Numbered from the stretch's first letter, positions 26,648-37,728 are shown. The stretch: 61,542 nt of DNA from Lachnospiraceae bacterium (GCA_017432565.1 JAFRIW010000002.1:1-61542); one strand, 5' to 3'. Notes: generated from the letters alone by a model not told the origin. Numbers and translations: made by a program.

Positions 26648-26676
26648 ATGTTAGACCATTTAACCGGTTTTTGCAA
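26648..26676 (-). promoter_or_regulatory. Promoter of uraA
   Basis: Minus strand TTGCAA (26676-26671), 17-nt spacer, TAACAT (26653-26648). Predicted start near 26641. The spacer region contains the inverted pair GTTA...TAAC. Confidence 0.5.
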
Positions 26677-26693
26677 TCCTTTTCTTTCCGTCT

Positions 26694-27299
26694 TTACAGT
26701 GCCGCTGCCATCTGCTGCAGGGTGTTGATATAGTCGAGCACCTCCTGTTTGTAGGCGTCGGGGCGGAACTCCGGCTCGGCAAGATATCTGCGGAGGAGTC
26801 CCATTTTGACATAATAGAGCATGCCGGAGAGGTGCTGTGCATTCATGACGCGCAGATATCCGCCCAGCTGTGCTTCGTTCTCCAGATACTCATAGTAATC
26901 ATCCGAGACCTCTTCGGGCGCCTCAATGGCCGCGAGTCCCTTCTTATCGGTCTCCATCTTCACGGATTCCAGGAAATGAAGCATATACGGATACTGCCGC
27001 ACAATGTCGATCTCCTGAGTCAGGATCTGGCGCTGGAGGTCAAAATAGTCGATGGTGGCGTCGCGGATACCGCTCTTGAGTTCCAGAATGGTAAAGCGGT
27101 TCGCGTAGTTGAACAAAAATGCATAATAACCGGCCTTGCTTCCGAAATAATGAAACAGAAGGCCCTTACTGATCCGCGCCTCCAGTACGATTTCATCCGT
27201 GCTTGCGTGGTGATAGCCGTTCAGTGCAAAAAGCTTGAGCCCGGCATTGATCATGCGGTCCTGCTTTTCTTTCTTCAGATCAAAAAACTTCTCGTTCAT
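26694..27299 (-). CDS. TetR/AcrR-family transcriptional regulator
   Basis: 201 residues from ATG 27299, preceded by GAGGGGACAGG; a start 15 codons upstream lacks a site. Helix-turn-helix: DRMINAGLKLFALNGYHHASTDEIVLEARISKGLLFHYFGSKAGYYAFLF, a textbook TetR N-terminus. The C-terminal half is of the type seen in Firmicute regulators of efflux or lipid genes (ILTQEIDIVRQYPYMLHFL). Divergent from the LEA-like gene across a 247-nt spacer. A promoter (27370-27398) is followed by two TTGACC copies 25 bp apart (27324, 27349), possible operator sites. The target is unknown; the divergent gene is a natural candidate. Confidence 0.88.
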   Translation of the reverse strand: MNEKFFDLKKEKQDRMINAGLKLFALNGYHHASTDEIVLEARISKGLLFHYFGSKAGYYAFLFNYANRFTILELKSGIRDATIDYFDLQRQILTQEIDIVRQYPYMLHFLESVKMETDKKGLAAIEAPEEVSDDYYEYLENEAQLGGYLRVMNAQHLSGMLYYVKMGLLRRYLAEPEFRPDAYKQEVLDYINTLQQMAAAL

Positions 27300-27369
27300 A
27301 ATGCCTGTCCCCTCAACACACATTTGACCGATCCGATCATTCACTTAGTTGACCAGAACGGTAAATATA

Positions 27370-27398
27370 ACTTTATCACATCCGTATTCAAAATTCAA
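27370..27398 (-). promoter_or_regulatory. Promoter of the tetR gene at 26694-27299
   Basis: Minus strand TTGAAT (27398-27393), 17-nt spacer, TAAAGT (27375-27370). An overlapping TATATT could also serve as -10. Confidence 0.5.
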
Positions 27399-27546
27399 TG
27401 CCATGAAAAATTAAGCTGTTTTTAATAAATATTTCACAGAGTTTTCAGATTCCTTTTCTTTTCAATTTGCGGAAAATGGAGTAGTATCATGGGCAGAGGC
27501 ACAGCCTCGCTGACAGGATATGATGAAACACTAAGGAGGAAGATAA

Positions 27547-28248
27547 ATGAGCGCTTTTGGAAAATTTTTAGTTGGTATCGGTGTTGCAGGTGCAGTCGCA
27601 GGCGCAACTTATTATATGCTTGAGCAGCTTGGTGAGAAGGCACAGCAGACCGTCCGCTCTTCCGCTCCGGGCGGAAACGGCGATGTGATCGATCTGTCCG
27701 GCAGTGCCCAGGCGATGGGCGACGCGGCGAAGGAAGCGGCCGACAGAGCGTATACGACGATCAAGCACGGCACCGAGGAGACGGTTGAAGCAGTGAAGGA
27801 AGCGGTCGGCCCCGCCGGAAGCGAGATCATCGACGTTGTCGGTGAGACCGCCGGAAAGGTGAAGGACGCATTCGTTGATTCGGCAGTCCGCGTCAGAGAT
27901 ATTCTCAGCAGCAAAGAAACAAAGGAAGCTGCCGACGAACTGAAGGGCGCTGTGAAGGATTTCGCGAAGGATGTGAAGGAAACCGTTCAGGACGCAGCAG
28001 CGGATTTCCGCGATGCGGCGAAGCCCGCTGAGGCTGAGTGCGGATGTGAGGCACCGGAAGCTCCCCTGAGCGAGGCCGAGGAAGCCTGCAAGGCTGCTGC
28101 CGAGGCTGCCGAGAAGGTTGTCGATGCGGCGCAGGAAGCAGTGAAGGAAGCTGCGGATGAAGTAAAGGAAGCTGCAGACACTGCCGCTGCCGAGGCTGAG
28201 GAAGCAAGACAGCATGCCGCGGATCTGTTTAACGGCGAGCAGCAGTAA
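27547..28248 (+). CDS. LEA/apolipoprotein-like amphipathic helical protein with N-terminal anchor
   Basis: 233 residues. Residues 5-24 (GKFLVGIGVAGAVAGATYYM) are a glycine-rich hydrophobic segment like that of YtxH-type proteins. From residue about 58 onward the protein is a long amphipathic Ala/Lys/Glu helix with repeating AAKEAADRA, TVEAVKEAV, ELKGAVKDFAKDVKETV units, the approximate 11-residue periodicity of LEA proteins and apolipoproteins. A short Cys/Pro break (CGCEAPEAP) divides it. AAGGAGGAAGATAA precedes the ATG. Divergent from a TetR gene. Inferred role: envelope- or membrane-associated stress protein; no catalytic motif. Confidence 0.75.
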   Translation: MSAFGKFLVGIGVAGAVAGATYYMLEQLGEKAQQTVRSSAPGGNGDVIDLSGSAQAMGDAAKEAADRAYTTIKHGTEETVEAVKEAVGPAGSEIIDVVGETAGKVKDAFVDSAVRVRDILSSKETKEAADELKGAVKDFAKDVKETVQDAAADFRDAAKPAEAECGCEAPEAPLSEAEEACKAAAEAAEKVVDAAQEAVKEAADEVKEAADTAAAEAEEARQHAADLFNGEQQ

Positions 28249-28251
28249 GTC

Positions 28252-29751
28252 TTAATCAGTAAGGAGTGCCCCGGCCAGCAGGCGGGCACCTCGAATCAGA
28301 TCTTCGTCCGGAAGGGCGGCGAATCCCAGAAGTATTGTGGGAGCAAGCTGCTGCCCTTCCGGATTTTTTTCGCCTCCGGTGCGGAACAGATGCATCGGAT
28401 AGACAATCAGTCCCTTTTCGGCGGCGAGCCGGGTCATCTCCTGCTCCCGCGCCGTAATCAGATCTTCGTATTCCCCTCTTTCGCTGCTCTTCTCTCTCTC
28501 AGCTTCCCGGTCGCTGAGCAGCAGATACAGGCCGGTGTCCTGTCCCTGAATTCTGAACCGCGTTTCCAGCGGCGCAAGGGCTTCCAGAAACACTTCCTGG
28601 CGCGCTCTGTACCGCGCGCGCATCCGGTTGAGGTGACGCTCGAAATGCCCCTCGCGCAGGAAGGCCGTCAATATAGCCTGATCAACTCTGGAGACCGTGG
28701 AATTCAGGAAACCGCAGGCCGCGGTATAGGCCGGCATCAGCCGCTCCGGGAGAACCATGTAGCTGATCCGGATGGCAGGCGCGATCGATTTGCTGAAAGA
28801 GCCCATATAAATGACGCGTCCCGCCTCATCCTGTGCCTGCAGGGCCGGAATCGGCCGTCCCCGGAAGCGGAATTCCGAGTCATAGTCATCCTCGATAATG
28901 TAGCGGTCCGGTGCGGAATCCGCCCATTTCAGCAGCTCCATGCGCCGCGTATAAGACAGGACCGTGCCGGTGGGGAACTGATGTGCCGGCATGACATATG
29001 CCAGATCCGCGCCGGTATCTTCCAGCTGTGAGACAATCATTCCGCCCTCGTCCATTCCGACCGTGCGGGTCGTGTACTGCATGGACCGGAAGATGCGCAG
29101 GGCTTTCTGATAAGTCGGATTCTCCATGGCGACTGCACGGCCTTCACCCAAAATGTAATGCAGCAGCATGAGCAGATATTCATTGCCGGCTCCGACAATG
29201 ATACGATCTGCGCTGCAGTTTACGCCGCGGGAAAAATGCAGATATTTGGCAATTTCACTGCGTAGGGCAGGGTCGCCCTCCGGCAGTCCGGGACTGAAGA
29301 GATCCGCATTGGCATCCATGAGTGCCTGCCGGTTGAGCCGCCGCCAGACCGCGTAAGGGAAGCTGCTCATATCAATGCGGCTCAGAGAGAAGTCGATCCG
29401 CGGATCCGTCTGTGCACTGTCCGCTGCGGCAGACTTCGTCTCTGTCACAGCCGGAAAAGGACGGAAATCCTCCGTGTGCTCCGCCGGCAGACCGGTCATG
29501 ACAAGTCCGTCGGCGCCCAGAACATAACAGCCGCTCCCCTGCCGGGCTTCAATATAGCCCTCGGAGAGCAGCTGATCATAGGCCAGTACGACCGTGCTGC
29601 GGGCGACATTCAGCTGCCTTGCCAGAGAACGCGAAGAAGGGAGTCTCTCTCCCTTCTTCAGCTGGCCGGTACGGATGGCGTCCCGGATATATTCATAGAT
29701 TTCTTCGTACAGATGCTGCCCGTCGCGCAGCGGGATGTTCAGCTCTGTCAT
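28252..29751 (-). CDS. MocR/GabR-type regulator (GntR helix-turn-helix fused to aminotransferase domain)
   Basis: 499 residues. Residues 1-75 are a GntR winged helix (LYEEIYEYIRDAIRTGQLKKGERLPSSRSLARQLNVARSTVVLAYDQL). Residues about 120-490 are a fold-type I PLP aminotransferase-like domain with EDDYDSEFRF and the PLP lysine in YMGSFSKSIAPAIR. Members of this family sense PLP or amino compounds and often control PLP salvage (PdxR) or GABA use (GabR). It starts 5 nt after the glnS stop, so it is at the end of the guaB-glnS operon; the regulatory target is not obvious from neighbours. It converges with the LEA-like gene with a 3-nt gap. Confidence 0.92.
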   Translation of the reverse strand: MTELNIPLRDGQHLYEEIYEYIRDAIRTGQLKKGERLPSSRSLARQLNVARSTVVLAYDQLLSEGYIEARQGSGCYVLGADGLVMTGLPAEHTEDFRPFPAVTETKSAAADSAQTDPRIDFSLSRIDMSSFPYAVWRRLNRQALMDANADLFSPGLPEGDPALRSEIAKYLHFSRGVNCSADRIIVGAGNEYLLMLLHYILGEGRAVAMENPTYQKALRIFRSMQYTTRTVGMDEGGMIVSQLEDTGADLAYVMPAHQFPTGTVLSYTRRMELLKWADSAPDRYIIEDDYDSEFRFRGRPIPALQAQDEAGRVIYMGSFSKSIAPAIRISYMVLPERLMPAYTAACGFLNSTVSRVDQAILTAFLREGHFERHLNRMRARYRARQEVFLEALAPLETRFRIQGQDTGLYLLLSDREAEREKSSERGEYEDLITAREQEMTRLAAEKGLIVYPMHLFRTGGEKNPEGQQLAPTILLGFAALPDEDLIRGARLLAGALLTD

Positions 29752-29756
29752 CGTCT

Positions 29757-31481
29757 TCAGCCCTTTGCGGGCAGCTTGAAGGAGCTCTTTAAGCCGACGA
29801 TCCGGTTATAGACCGGAGCGCCTTCCGCGGAGTCCTTGCAGTCCACACAGAAGTAGCCGTTCCGCACGAACTGGAAGCGGTCGAAAGGTTTTGCCTCAAG
29901 AAGGGCCGGCTCTCCGAACGCGCGCACGACGGTCAGGGAGTTCGGGTTGAGGTTCAGTGAACCATCTTCATTGTAGACACCCTTCTCCTCATCGATGATG
30001 TTCTCGTACAGGCGCACCTCCAGGCTGCAGGCAGTCGTCGCCTCCACCCAGTGGATGGTGCCTTTGACCTTGCGGCCTTCGAAGCCCGATCCGCTCTTTG
30101 TCTCGGGATCATAAGTACAGTGGACGAGCGTTACGTTGCCGTCCGCGTCTTTCTCAAAGCCGGTGCAGGTGACAAAATACGCATACATCAGCCGCACTTC
30201 GTTGCCGGGGAACAGTCTGTAATATTTCTTCGGCGGCTCCTCCATGAAGTCCTCGCGCTCGATGTACAGCTCGCCGCCGAAAGGCAGCTTACGCTCTCCG
30301 AGCTCCGGGTTCTCCAGGTTGTTCGGCGCGTCGAGATACTCGATGACCGGCGTGCCGTCCTCATTCTTCGGCCAGTTGTCAATCACCAGCCTGATCGGAT
30401 CCAGCACCGCCATCATGCGGCTGCAGGCCGGTTTTAAGTCCTCGCGGATGCAGTATTCCAGCGCCGCGTAGTCGCTCGAGCCCTGGCTCTTGCTGATGCC
30501 GCTGATTTCCACGAATTTCTTGATGGAACCCGGTGTAAAGCCGCGGCGGCGCAGACCTGAGATCGACACCAGACGCGGATCGTCCCAGCCGTCCACGATG
30601 CCCTCTTCCACCAGGCGCTTAATATAGCGCTTGCCGGTGACCACGTTCGTCAGGTACATTTTGGAAAACTCGATCTGCCGCGGCGGGTGCGGATATTCCG
30701 CCTCGCGGACCACCCAGTCGTACAGCGGCCGGTGATCCTCGAACTCCAGCGTACACAGGGAGTGGGTGATGCCTTCCACCGCATCCTCAATAGGATGGGC
30801 AAAATCATACATCGGGTAGATGCACCACTTGTCGCCGGTGTGCTGGTGCGTCAGATGCGCCACGCGGTAGATAATCGGATCGCGCATATTGATGTTCGGG
30901 CTGGCCATGTCGATCTTCGCGCGCAGCGTCTTTTCGCCGTCCGCGAACTCGCCGTTCTTCATGCGCTCGAACAGATCCAGATTCTCCTCGATGCTGCGGT
31001 CCCGGTTCGGGTCTTCTTTTCCGGGCTCGGTGAGGGTGCCGCGGTACTCTCTCATCTGTTCCGCGGTCAGATCCGAGACGTAAGCCTTGCCCTTTTTAAT
31101 CAGGCGCACAGCCACTTCGTACATCTCGTCAAAATAATCCGATGCAAAGAACAGCCGGTCCTCGTAGTCCGCGCCCAGCCATTCCACATCCTGACGGATC
31201 GACTCCACGAATTCGTTCTTCTCCTTGGTCGGATTGGTGTCGTCGAAGCGCAGGTTGAACTTTCCGCCGTATTCCTTCGCGGTCAGATAGTTCAGCAGGA
31301 TGGACTTGGCGTGGCCGATGTGGAGATAGCCGTTGGGCTCGGGCGGGAAACGCGTATGCACACAGTCATACACGCCCTCTGCCAGATCCTTGTCAATAAA
31401 CTGCTCTATAAAATTCTTTGTTCCGAACGCGCCCTGCGCCTCAGCGGGCGCGGCCGTGCTCTTTTCCATTTCTTCTGCCAT
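29757..31481 (-). CDS. glnS: Glutaminyl-tRNA synthetase
   Basis: 574 residues. Class I synthetase: [15 protein letters not shown] with HIGH at residues 54-57, [16 protein letters not shown], and the GlnRS-specific [23 protein letters not shown], followed by a C-terminal anticodon-binding beta-barrel region. The second class I signature, usually VMSKR, reads VTGKR here; I believe this variant is found in clostridial GlnRS, so it is not evidence of damage. Charges tRNA-Gln directly. Downstream of guaB by 25 nt. Confidence 0.96.
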   Translation of the reverse strand: MAEEMEKSTAAPAEAQGAFGTKNFIEQFIDKDLAEGVYDCVHTRFPPEPNGYLHIGHAKSILLNYLTAKEYGGKFNLRFDDTNPTKEKNEFVESIRQDVEWLGADYEDRLFFASDYFDEMYEVAVRLIKKGKAYVSDLTAEQMREYRGTLTEPGKEDPNRDRSIEENLDLFERMKNGEFADGEKTLRAKIDMASPNINMRDPIIYRVAHLTHQHTGDKWCIYPMYDFAHPIEDAVEGITHSLCTLEFEDHRPLYDWVVREAEYPHPPRQIEFSKMYLTNVVTGKRYIKRLVEEGIVDGWDDPRLVSISGLRRRGFTPGSIKKFVEISGISKSQGSSDYAALEYCIREDLKPACSRMMAVLDPIRLVIDNWPKNEDGTPVIEYLDAPNNLENPELGERKLPFGGELYIEREDFMEEPPKKYYRLFPGNEVRLMYAYFVTCTGFEKDADGNVTLVHCTYDPETKSGSGFEGRKVKGTIHWVEATTACSLEVRLYENIIDEEKGVYNEDGSLNLNPNSLTVVRAFGEPALLEAKPFDRFQFVRNGYFCVDCKDSAEGAPVYNRIVGLKSSFKLPAKG

Positions 31482-31506
31482 ATTCTGATCCTTTGTTATC
31501 AGCCGA

Positions 31507-33550
<2,044 letters not shown>

Positions 33551-33568
33551 CGGTATCACAAACCTCCT

Positions 33569-33617
33569 TACTCAAAATATGGATTTTCAGGATCGTAGAA
33601 AAACTGTATTTTGAGTA
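33569..33617 (-). promoter_or_regulatory. Inverted repeat in the guaB operon leader, abutting the ribosome site
   Basis: Perfect 11-bp inverted repeat TACTCAAAATA/TATTTTGAGTA (arms 33607-33617 and 33569-33579, 27-nt loop). Its downstream arm runs into TAAGGAGG, the ribosome site of the first gene. A promoter with TTGAAA and TATAAA or TAAACT (spacers 15 or 17) lies just upstream. Confidence 0.55.
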
Positions 33618-33674
33618 GTTTATACTAATTTGCGATGGATTTCAAGACATGATTGCATCCTATTTTTATCAATT

Positions 33675-34517
33675 TCAGCGGATCAGAAATTCCAGCAGAT
33701 TAACTGCCGCTTCAGGCCGTTTTGTGGAGGCGCCCACCACGCCGATGACCGCATTGGTCGTATAAAGCTCATACTCCGTAAAGAAAGCGGAATCATTCAG
33801 AAGAATGCCGACGGGAATCGGATCGGTCATCCCGTTTTTATCCGGGAGAACATAGTTTTCGCGCTTCTCTCCCTCGATCAGCTCCTCCTGCGGAATCTCG
33901 ATGATCGGTGCCATCTGATCTTCCTTCGCTTCCCACTTGCGGATCACGTCGTAATCCATATAGAAGATCCGGTTCTGCGCGTCCAGCTCGGCGAGACGCT
34001 TTTCATCAAAGACATTCCGCAGATCCGCGCACATTTCCTGATAGCTCAGAATCATGGCGTTGGAGGCATCTGCCGCCATGACGTCCAGCTCCTGGGAGGC
34101 CACCAGCGCGCCGACCTTCTGAGAGGTCGCCATCTCCAGCTGGTCCCTGGCGCCGCCCGGCGTCAGTGCTGCCGCAAAATCAAAGGTGTAGTCGAAGTTT
34201 TCCGTTGTCGCGGGAAGCTCCGTTTTGCGCTTTTCGGAATAGGCCGTCACTCCCCTGTCCTTCAGGTAAGCTTCAAGCTCCTCTGTCAGAATCTGATTGT
34301 AATCCAGGGTATAGCCGCCGGCGTTCAGGAAGATCGCATTGACATAGTCCGGTTTCTGGTTCATGATGCTCCGGACGGTGCTGACAACAAAGATGACGGC
34401 GAAAACCGCCACCAGTGTGTGAATCTTGAAATACTCCCAGTACCACTTCAGAATTGCAATTCTGCCTTTTTTCTTAACCCGGCGAAATTCGTCCCGGATC
34501 TCATCGTTCAGTGCCAT
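33675..34517 (-). CDS. Membrane-anchored protein of unknown function
   Basis: 280 residues. A charged cytoplasmic N-terminus (about 1-30) leads to one membrane span (HTLVAVFAVIFVVSTVRSI, about 33-51); the remainder is predicted extracytoplasmic. The C-terminal part (IPVGILLNDSAFFTEYELYTTNAVIGVVGAST...AAVNLLEFLIR) recalls the ends of membrane-tethered solute-binding-like clostridial proteins, but no family can be named with confidence. It starts 16 nt after the lysC stop and is the last gene of the yerC-hom-lysC transcript. Confidence 0.7.
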   Translation of the reverse strand: MALNDEIRDEFRRVKKKGRIAILKWYWEYFKIHTLVAVFAVIFVVSTVRSIMNQKPDYVNAIFLNAGGYTLDYNQILTEELEAYLKDRGVTAYSEKRKTELPATTENFDYTFDFAAALTPGGARDQLEMATSQKVGALVASQELDVMAADASNAMILSYQEMCADLRNVFDEKRLAELDAQNRIFYMDYDVIRKWEAKEDQMAPIIEIPQEELIEGEKRENYVLPDKNGMTDPIPVGILLNDSAFFTEYELYTTNAVIGVVGASTKRPEAAVNLLEFLIR

Positions 34518-34533
34518 GCTGCCGCCTTTTCCT

Positions 34534-35856
34534 TTACAGCGTTGTTGTCACAAAAATATCGTAAATGGCCCGGATCGCTGTCTCAAAGTCGCGGTTTTCC
34601 ACACCCACGATGATGTTCAGCTCGGAGGAGCCCTGGTCAATCATGCGGACATTGACATGTGCATGGGCCAGCGCCGCGAAGATTCTTCCCGCTGTTCCGC
34701 GCATGCTCTTCATGCCGCGTCCCACAATCGCGATCAGTGCCAGATCCGACTCGATCTCCACGGAATCGGGAGAAGCCAGCCGGTGAATCGCCGAGACCAC
34801 CTTCTGCTCCTTGTGCAGGAACTCGTCCTCGTGAACCACAATGGTCATCGTATCGATGCCGGAAGGCATATGTTCAAAGGAAATATTATTCTCTTCAAAG
34901 GCCTGCAGCACCTTGCGCCCGAAGCCGATCTCGGAGTTCATCATCGCCTTGGAGATCAGAACCGCGCAGAAGCCCTTTTTGCCCGCGATGCCGGTGATGG
35001 TATAGCCGGACTTCTGAGCCGTGCTCTCCACGATCCAGGTGCCCTTGTCCTCCGGCCGGTTGGTGTTGCGGATATTGATCGGGATACCGCTCCTGCGGAC
35101 CGGGAAAATCGCGTCCTCGTGCAGCACGGCCGCGCCCATGTAGGAGAGCTCTCTCAGCTCGCGGTAGGTAATGGTATTGATGGCCACCGGGTTCTCGACG
35201 ATCCGCGGATCCGCCACCAGGAAGCCGGACACATCCGTCCAGTTTTCATAGACATCCACCTTCATGGCGCCCGCCACGATCGATCCCGTGATGTCCGATC
35301 CGCCGCGGGAGAAAGTCTTGATCTTTCCGTCCACGCCCCTCCCGTAGAAGCCGGGAATCACGACGTGCTCCAGATTCTGCAGGCGGTTTGCCATCGCCTT
35401 GTTCGTGCGGCGCAGCGAAAGCCCGCCGTCCTCGTCGAAGACGACCACATCGGCCGCGTCCACGAATTCAAAACCGATGAACTCCGCCATGATTTTGCTG
35501 TTCAGATATTCGCCGCGGGACGCTGTGTAATCGCGCTCCGGATTCTCGGCAAGACTCTTCTCGATCTCGGCAAAATCCGGCTCCAGCGTGAAGTTCTTCA
35601 GCCCGAGTCCGACAATAATATCGTCGTAGCGTCCGCGGATCATGCTCAGTGTCGGCCGGAAGTCCTCTCCCGCCGCCGCCTTGTCATAGCACCGGTAAAG
35701 AAGATCCGTCACCTTCTCGTCGCCGGAAAAGCGCTTGCCCGGCGCGGAAGGAACGACATACAGCCTGGTGGGATCGTCCCGGATAATCGCCGCGACCTTC
35801 TTGAACTGTGCCGCATCCGCAAGTGAACTGCCGCCGAATTTTACAACCTTTTTCAT
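34534..35856 (-). CDS. lysC: Aspartate kinase
   Basis: 440 residues. Starts MKKVVKFGGSSLADAAQFKKV, the kinase nucleotide-binding KFGGSS signature, with GRGGSDITGSIVAGAM further on (here FSRGGSDITG). The C-terminal 150 residues form paired ACT domains (AVLISKAMMNSEIGFGRKVLQAFEENNISFEHMPSGIDTM and LALIAIVGRGMKSMRGTAGRIFAAL) for allosteric control. Phosphorylates aspartate, the first step to lysine, threonine, methionine and diaminopimelate. Downstream of hom by 38 nt. dapB (42015-42809) serves a later step of the same pathway. Confidence 0.96.
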   Translation of the reverse strand: MKKVVKFGGSSLADAAQFKKVAAIIRDDPTRLYVVPSAPGKRFSGDEKVTDLLYRCYDKAAAGEDFRPTLSMIRGRYDDIIVGLGLKNFTLEPDFAEIEKSLAENPERDYTASRGEYLNSKIMAEFIGFEFVDAADVVVFDEDGGLSLRRTNKAMANRLQNLEHVVIPGFYGRGVDGKIKTFSRGGSDITGSIVAGAMKVDVYENWTDVSGFLVADPRIVENPVAINTITYRELRELSYMGAAVLHEDAIFPVRRSGIPINIRNTNRPEDKGTWIVESTAQKSGYTITGIAGKKGFCAVLISKAMMNSEIGFGRKVLQAFEENNISFEHMPSGIDTMTIVVHEDEFLHKEQKVVSAIHRLASPDSVEIESDLALIAIVGRGMKSMRGTAGRIFAALAHAHVNVRMIDQGSSELNIIVGVENRDFETAIRAIYDIFVTTTL

Positions 35857-35894
35857 ACCTGTCTTATCGCTCTCTTTTTATTTTATTCTGCATT

Positions 35895-37106
35895 TTACAG
35901 CAGCCTGATGACATTCTGTACTTCAATCTCTCCGAGGCACTGAGCAAAAGTCCGCTCGCTGATCTCATCGGTCACAAACGCGGCCGTCTCCGGTCCGCCC
36001 TGTCCGCCGAGGTCAATCTGCTCAAGACTGCTGAAAGCAGCCTGCAGCGCCGGTGCCTTCTCCGCCGCCGCGCGGATATAGAACCGGTGACACTCCAGAT
36101 CCGAGTTCGCCAGTGTCAGCTTCTCCTCGTTCCATGCGCTCCGGAGCGGAACGCCGATGTGCATGGCGAGCTCCACGACGTCGGAGACGACCGCGCTGGC
36201 CGTCGGATTCTTGCCGGCGCCGCGCCCGTAGAACATCAGGTCATCCACCATTGTCCCGTGTACAAAAACCGCATTGAATACGCCGGAGACCGGATACAGC
36301 GGGTGCTCCTTCGGTACCAGGAACGGTGCCGTGCGCACGCTCCAGCTTCCGTCTCCCAGCTTTCTCGCGATACCGAGCAGCTTCACTGCGCGGCCGATCG
36401 CCTTCGCATAGGCAAAATCCGGCGCCGCGATCTTCGTGATGCCCTCACAGGGGATTTCGTCGTAGTCCGCCTTCCTGCCGGTCGCCAGAGAGGCGAGGAT
36501 CGCAATTTTGCGTCCGCAGTCGTAGCCTTCCACATCGGCTTCCGGATTGCGCTCGGCGTAGCCCTTCTCCTGGGCAATCTTCAGCACGTCGTCAAAAGCC
36601 GCGCCCTCCTGCTCCATTTTGGTCAGGATATAATTTGTCGTTCCGTTCAGGATGCCGCCGATGGTCGTGATCTCTTCCTGGACAAGACTGTTGCGCAGCG
36701 GGCGCAGAATCGGAATGCCGCCGCCGACGGAAGCCTCGAACAGATAGCTCATGCCGTTCTGCTTCGCGGTCAGCATCAGCTCGGTCCCCAGCGCCTCAAC
36801 CAGCTCCTTGTTGGAGGTGCAGACGCTCTTCCCGCTCTCCAGTGCCTTGCGGCTGAAGGTAAACGCGGGCTCTTTTCCGCCCATGGTCTCACAGACGATC
36901 TTCACCTCCGGATCCTCCGTGATGAGATCGATATTGTGAACAACGCGGTCCGCGTAGGGGCTGTTCGGGAACTCCCGGATGTCCAGAATATACTTGACGT
37001 GAATTCCCTCCGGAACGCTCCGGCGGATCCACTCCTGATTGTTGTCGATCAGTTCAACAACACCGCTGCCGACGGTGCCGAAACCCAGTACCGCTATCTC
37101 AATCAT
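35895..37106 (-). CDS. hom: Homoserine dehydrogenase
   Basis: 403 residues from ATG 37106, which follows AGGAGGAGAAAA and begins IEIAVLGFGTVGSGVVELI, the NAD(P)-binding loop. Catalytic-domain motifs GGGIPILRPLRNSL, GILNGTTNYILTKM and AEADVEGYD-like NPEADVEGYDCGRKIAIL are intact. A short ACT-like C-terminus is present (HRFYIRAAAEKAPALQAAF). Reduces aspartate semialdehyde to homoserine for threonine and methionine. Its ATG overlaps the yerC stop by 8 nt, which indicates coupled translation. Confidence 0.96.
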   Translation of the reverse strand: MIEIAVLGFGTVGSGVVELIDNNQEWIRRSVPEGIHVKYILDIREFPNSPYADRVVHNIDLITEDPEVKIVCETMGGKEPAFTFSRKALESGKSVCTSNKELVEALGTELMLTAKQNGMSYLFEASVGGGIPILRPLRNSLVQEEITTIGGILNGTTNYILTKMEQEGAAFDDVLKIAQEKGYAERNPEADVEGYDCGRKIAILASLATGRKADYDEIPCEGITKIAAPDFAYAKAIGRAVKLLGIARKLGDGSWSVRTAPFLVPKEHPLYPVSGVFNAVFVHGTMVDDLMFYGRGAGKNPTASAVVSDVVELAMHIGVPLRSAWNEEKLTLANSDLECHRFYIRAAAEKAPALQAAFSSLEQIDLGGQGGPETAAFVTDEISERTFAQCLGEIEVQNVIRLL

Positions 37107-37407
37107 TTTTCTCCTCCTGCTGTGCCTCCAGTCTGCCAAAAGCAAGCTCATATCCGTCAAAGCCGAACGCCATGCTGTTCTTGACTCTGGAAATGGTCGC
37201 GGTCGACGCACCGGTCTGCTCCACGATTTCCTGATAGGTCTGCTGTTTGCGCAGAAGAGCCGCCACCTCCAGCCGGGTCGACAGTGAGATCAGTTCATTG
37301 ACGGTACACAGATCGCTGAAGAAGTCATAGCACTCGTCCCTGTTCTCCAGTGTCAGAATCGCATCAAATAAGTGATCAATTGTCTCGTTCTGTATTTTTC
37401 TGTTCAT
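37099..37407 (-). CDS. yerC: YerC/YecD-family TrpR-related regulator
   Basis: 102 residues, the usual length. TrpR-like helix-turn-helix: NELISLSTRLEVAALLRKQQTYQEIVEQTGASTATISRVKNSMAFG. The family is related to the Trp repressor, but its effector is not established. Here it is the first gene of an operon with hom and lysC and overlaps hom by 8 nt, so a role in aspartate-family amino acid control is plausible (inference). Promoter at 37497-37525. Confidence 0.92.
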   Translation of the reverse strand: MNRKIQNETIDHLFDAILTLENRDECYDFFSDLCTVNELISLSTRLEVAALLRKQQTYQEIVEQTGASTATISRVKNSMAFGFDGYELAFGRLEAQQEEKND

Positions 37408-37728
37408 TTTCCAAAACCCCCGCTATACTCCGATGCGCTGCCTTTGCGGCCCGGATTGCCCGGAACTTGCGCCGCGCTGTTTTGCACTGATTTTACATTT
37501 TACAACTTTAGTTTGTGAAAGTAAAGACAGGAAGACGAGCGGATCTTTCCCCCTGCCCGCTTCCCCGCAGAATCGCGGAAAATCGCTGATTTTGCCGTCC
37601 TTTCATTTTGAATTGATCGCTATTTCACTATTTACAATTTTCGGACGTTGTGTTATTTTTTTCTTGCTGTGATCATGAGGAAAGCAGCAGAACCGTTTTA
37701 TTTTTTTCATTACTTTGGAGGTAATACG
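37408..37728. promoter_or_regulatory. Divergent promoter region between yerC and cspA
   Basis: 321 nt without a gene. The yerC promoter is at 37497-37525. On the plus strand a -10-like TACAAT (37633-37638) would give cspA a leader of about 85 nt, the long type of 5' UTR common in cold-shock genes; its -35 is poor. A T-rich run (37650-37660) lies in that leader. Confidence 0.5.
37497..37525 (-). promoter_or_regulatory. Promoter of yerC-hom-lysC
   Basis: Minus strand TTTACT (37525-37520), 17-nt spacer, TAAAAT (37502-37497). Predicted start near 37490, 83 nt before the yerC ATG. Confidence 0.65.

Larger units (their letters stand above)
26390..26693 (-). promoter_or_regulatory. uraA leader region
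   Basis: 304 nt between the tetR stop and uraA. It holds a promoter (26648-26676), about 100 nt of leader, an intrinsic terminator (26501-26543) and then about 110 nt before the uraA ribosome site. No recognisable purine riboswitch or clear PyrR-binding loop was found. Confidence 0.55.

Noticed and set aside
26560..26650. Purine riboswitch or PyrR-binding loop upstream of uraA
   Set aside because: The conserved core bases of these elements could not be matched on the minus strand; only the terminator is secure.
30600..30640. Defective GlnRS because the MSK-type signature reads TGK
   Set aside because: All surrounding motifs are intact and I recall the same VTGKR form in clostridial GlnRS, so it is more likely a lineage variant.
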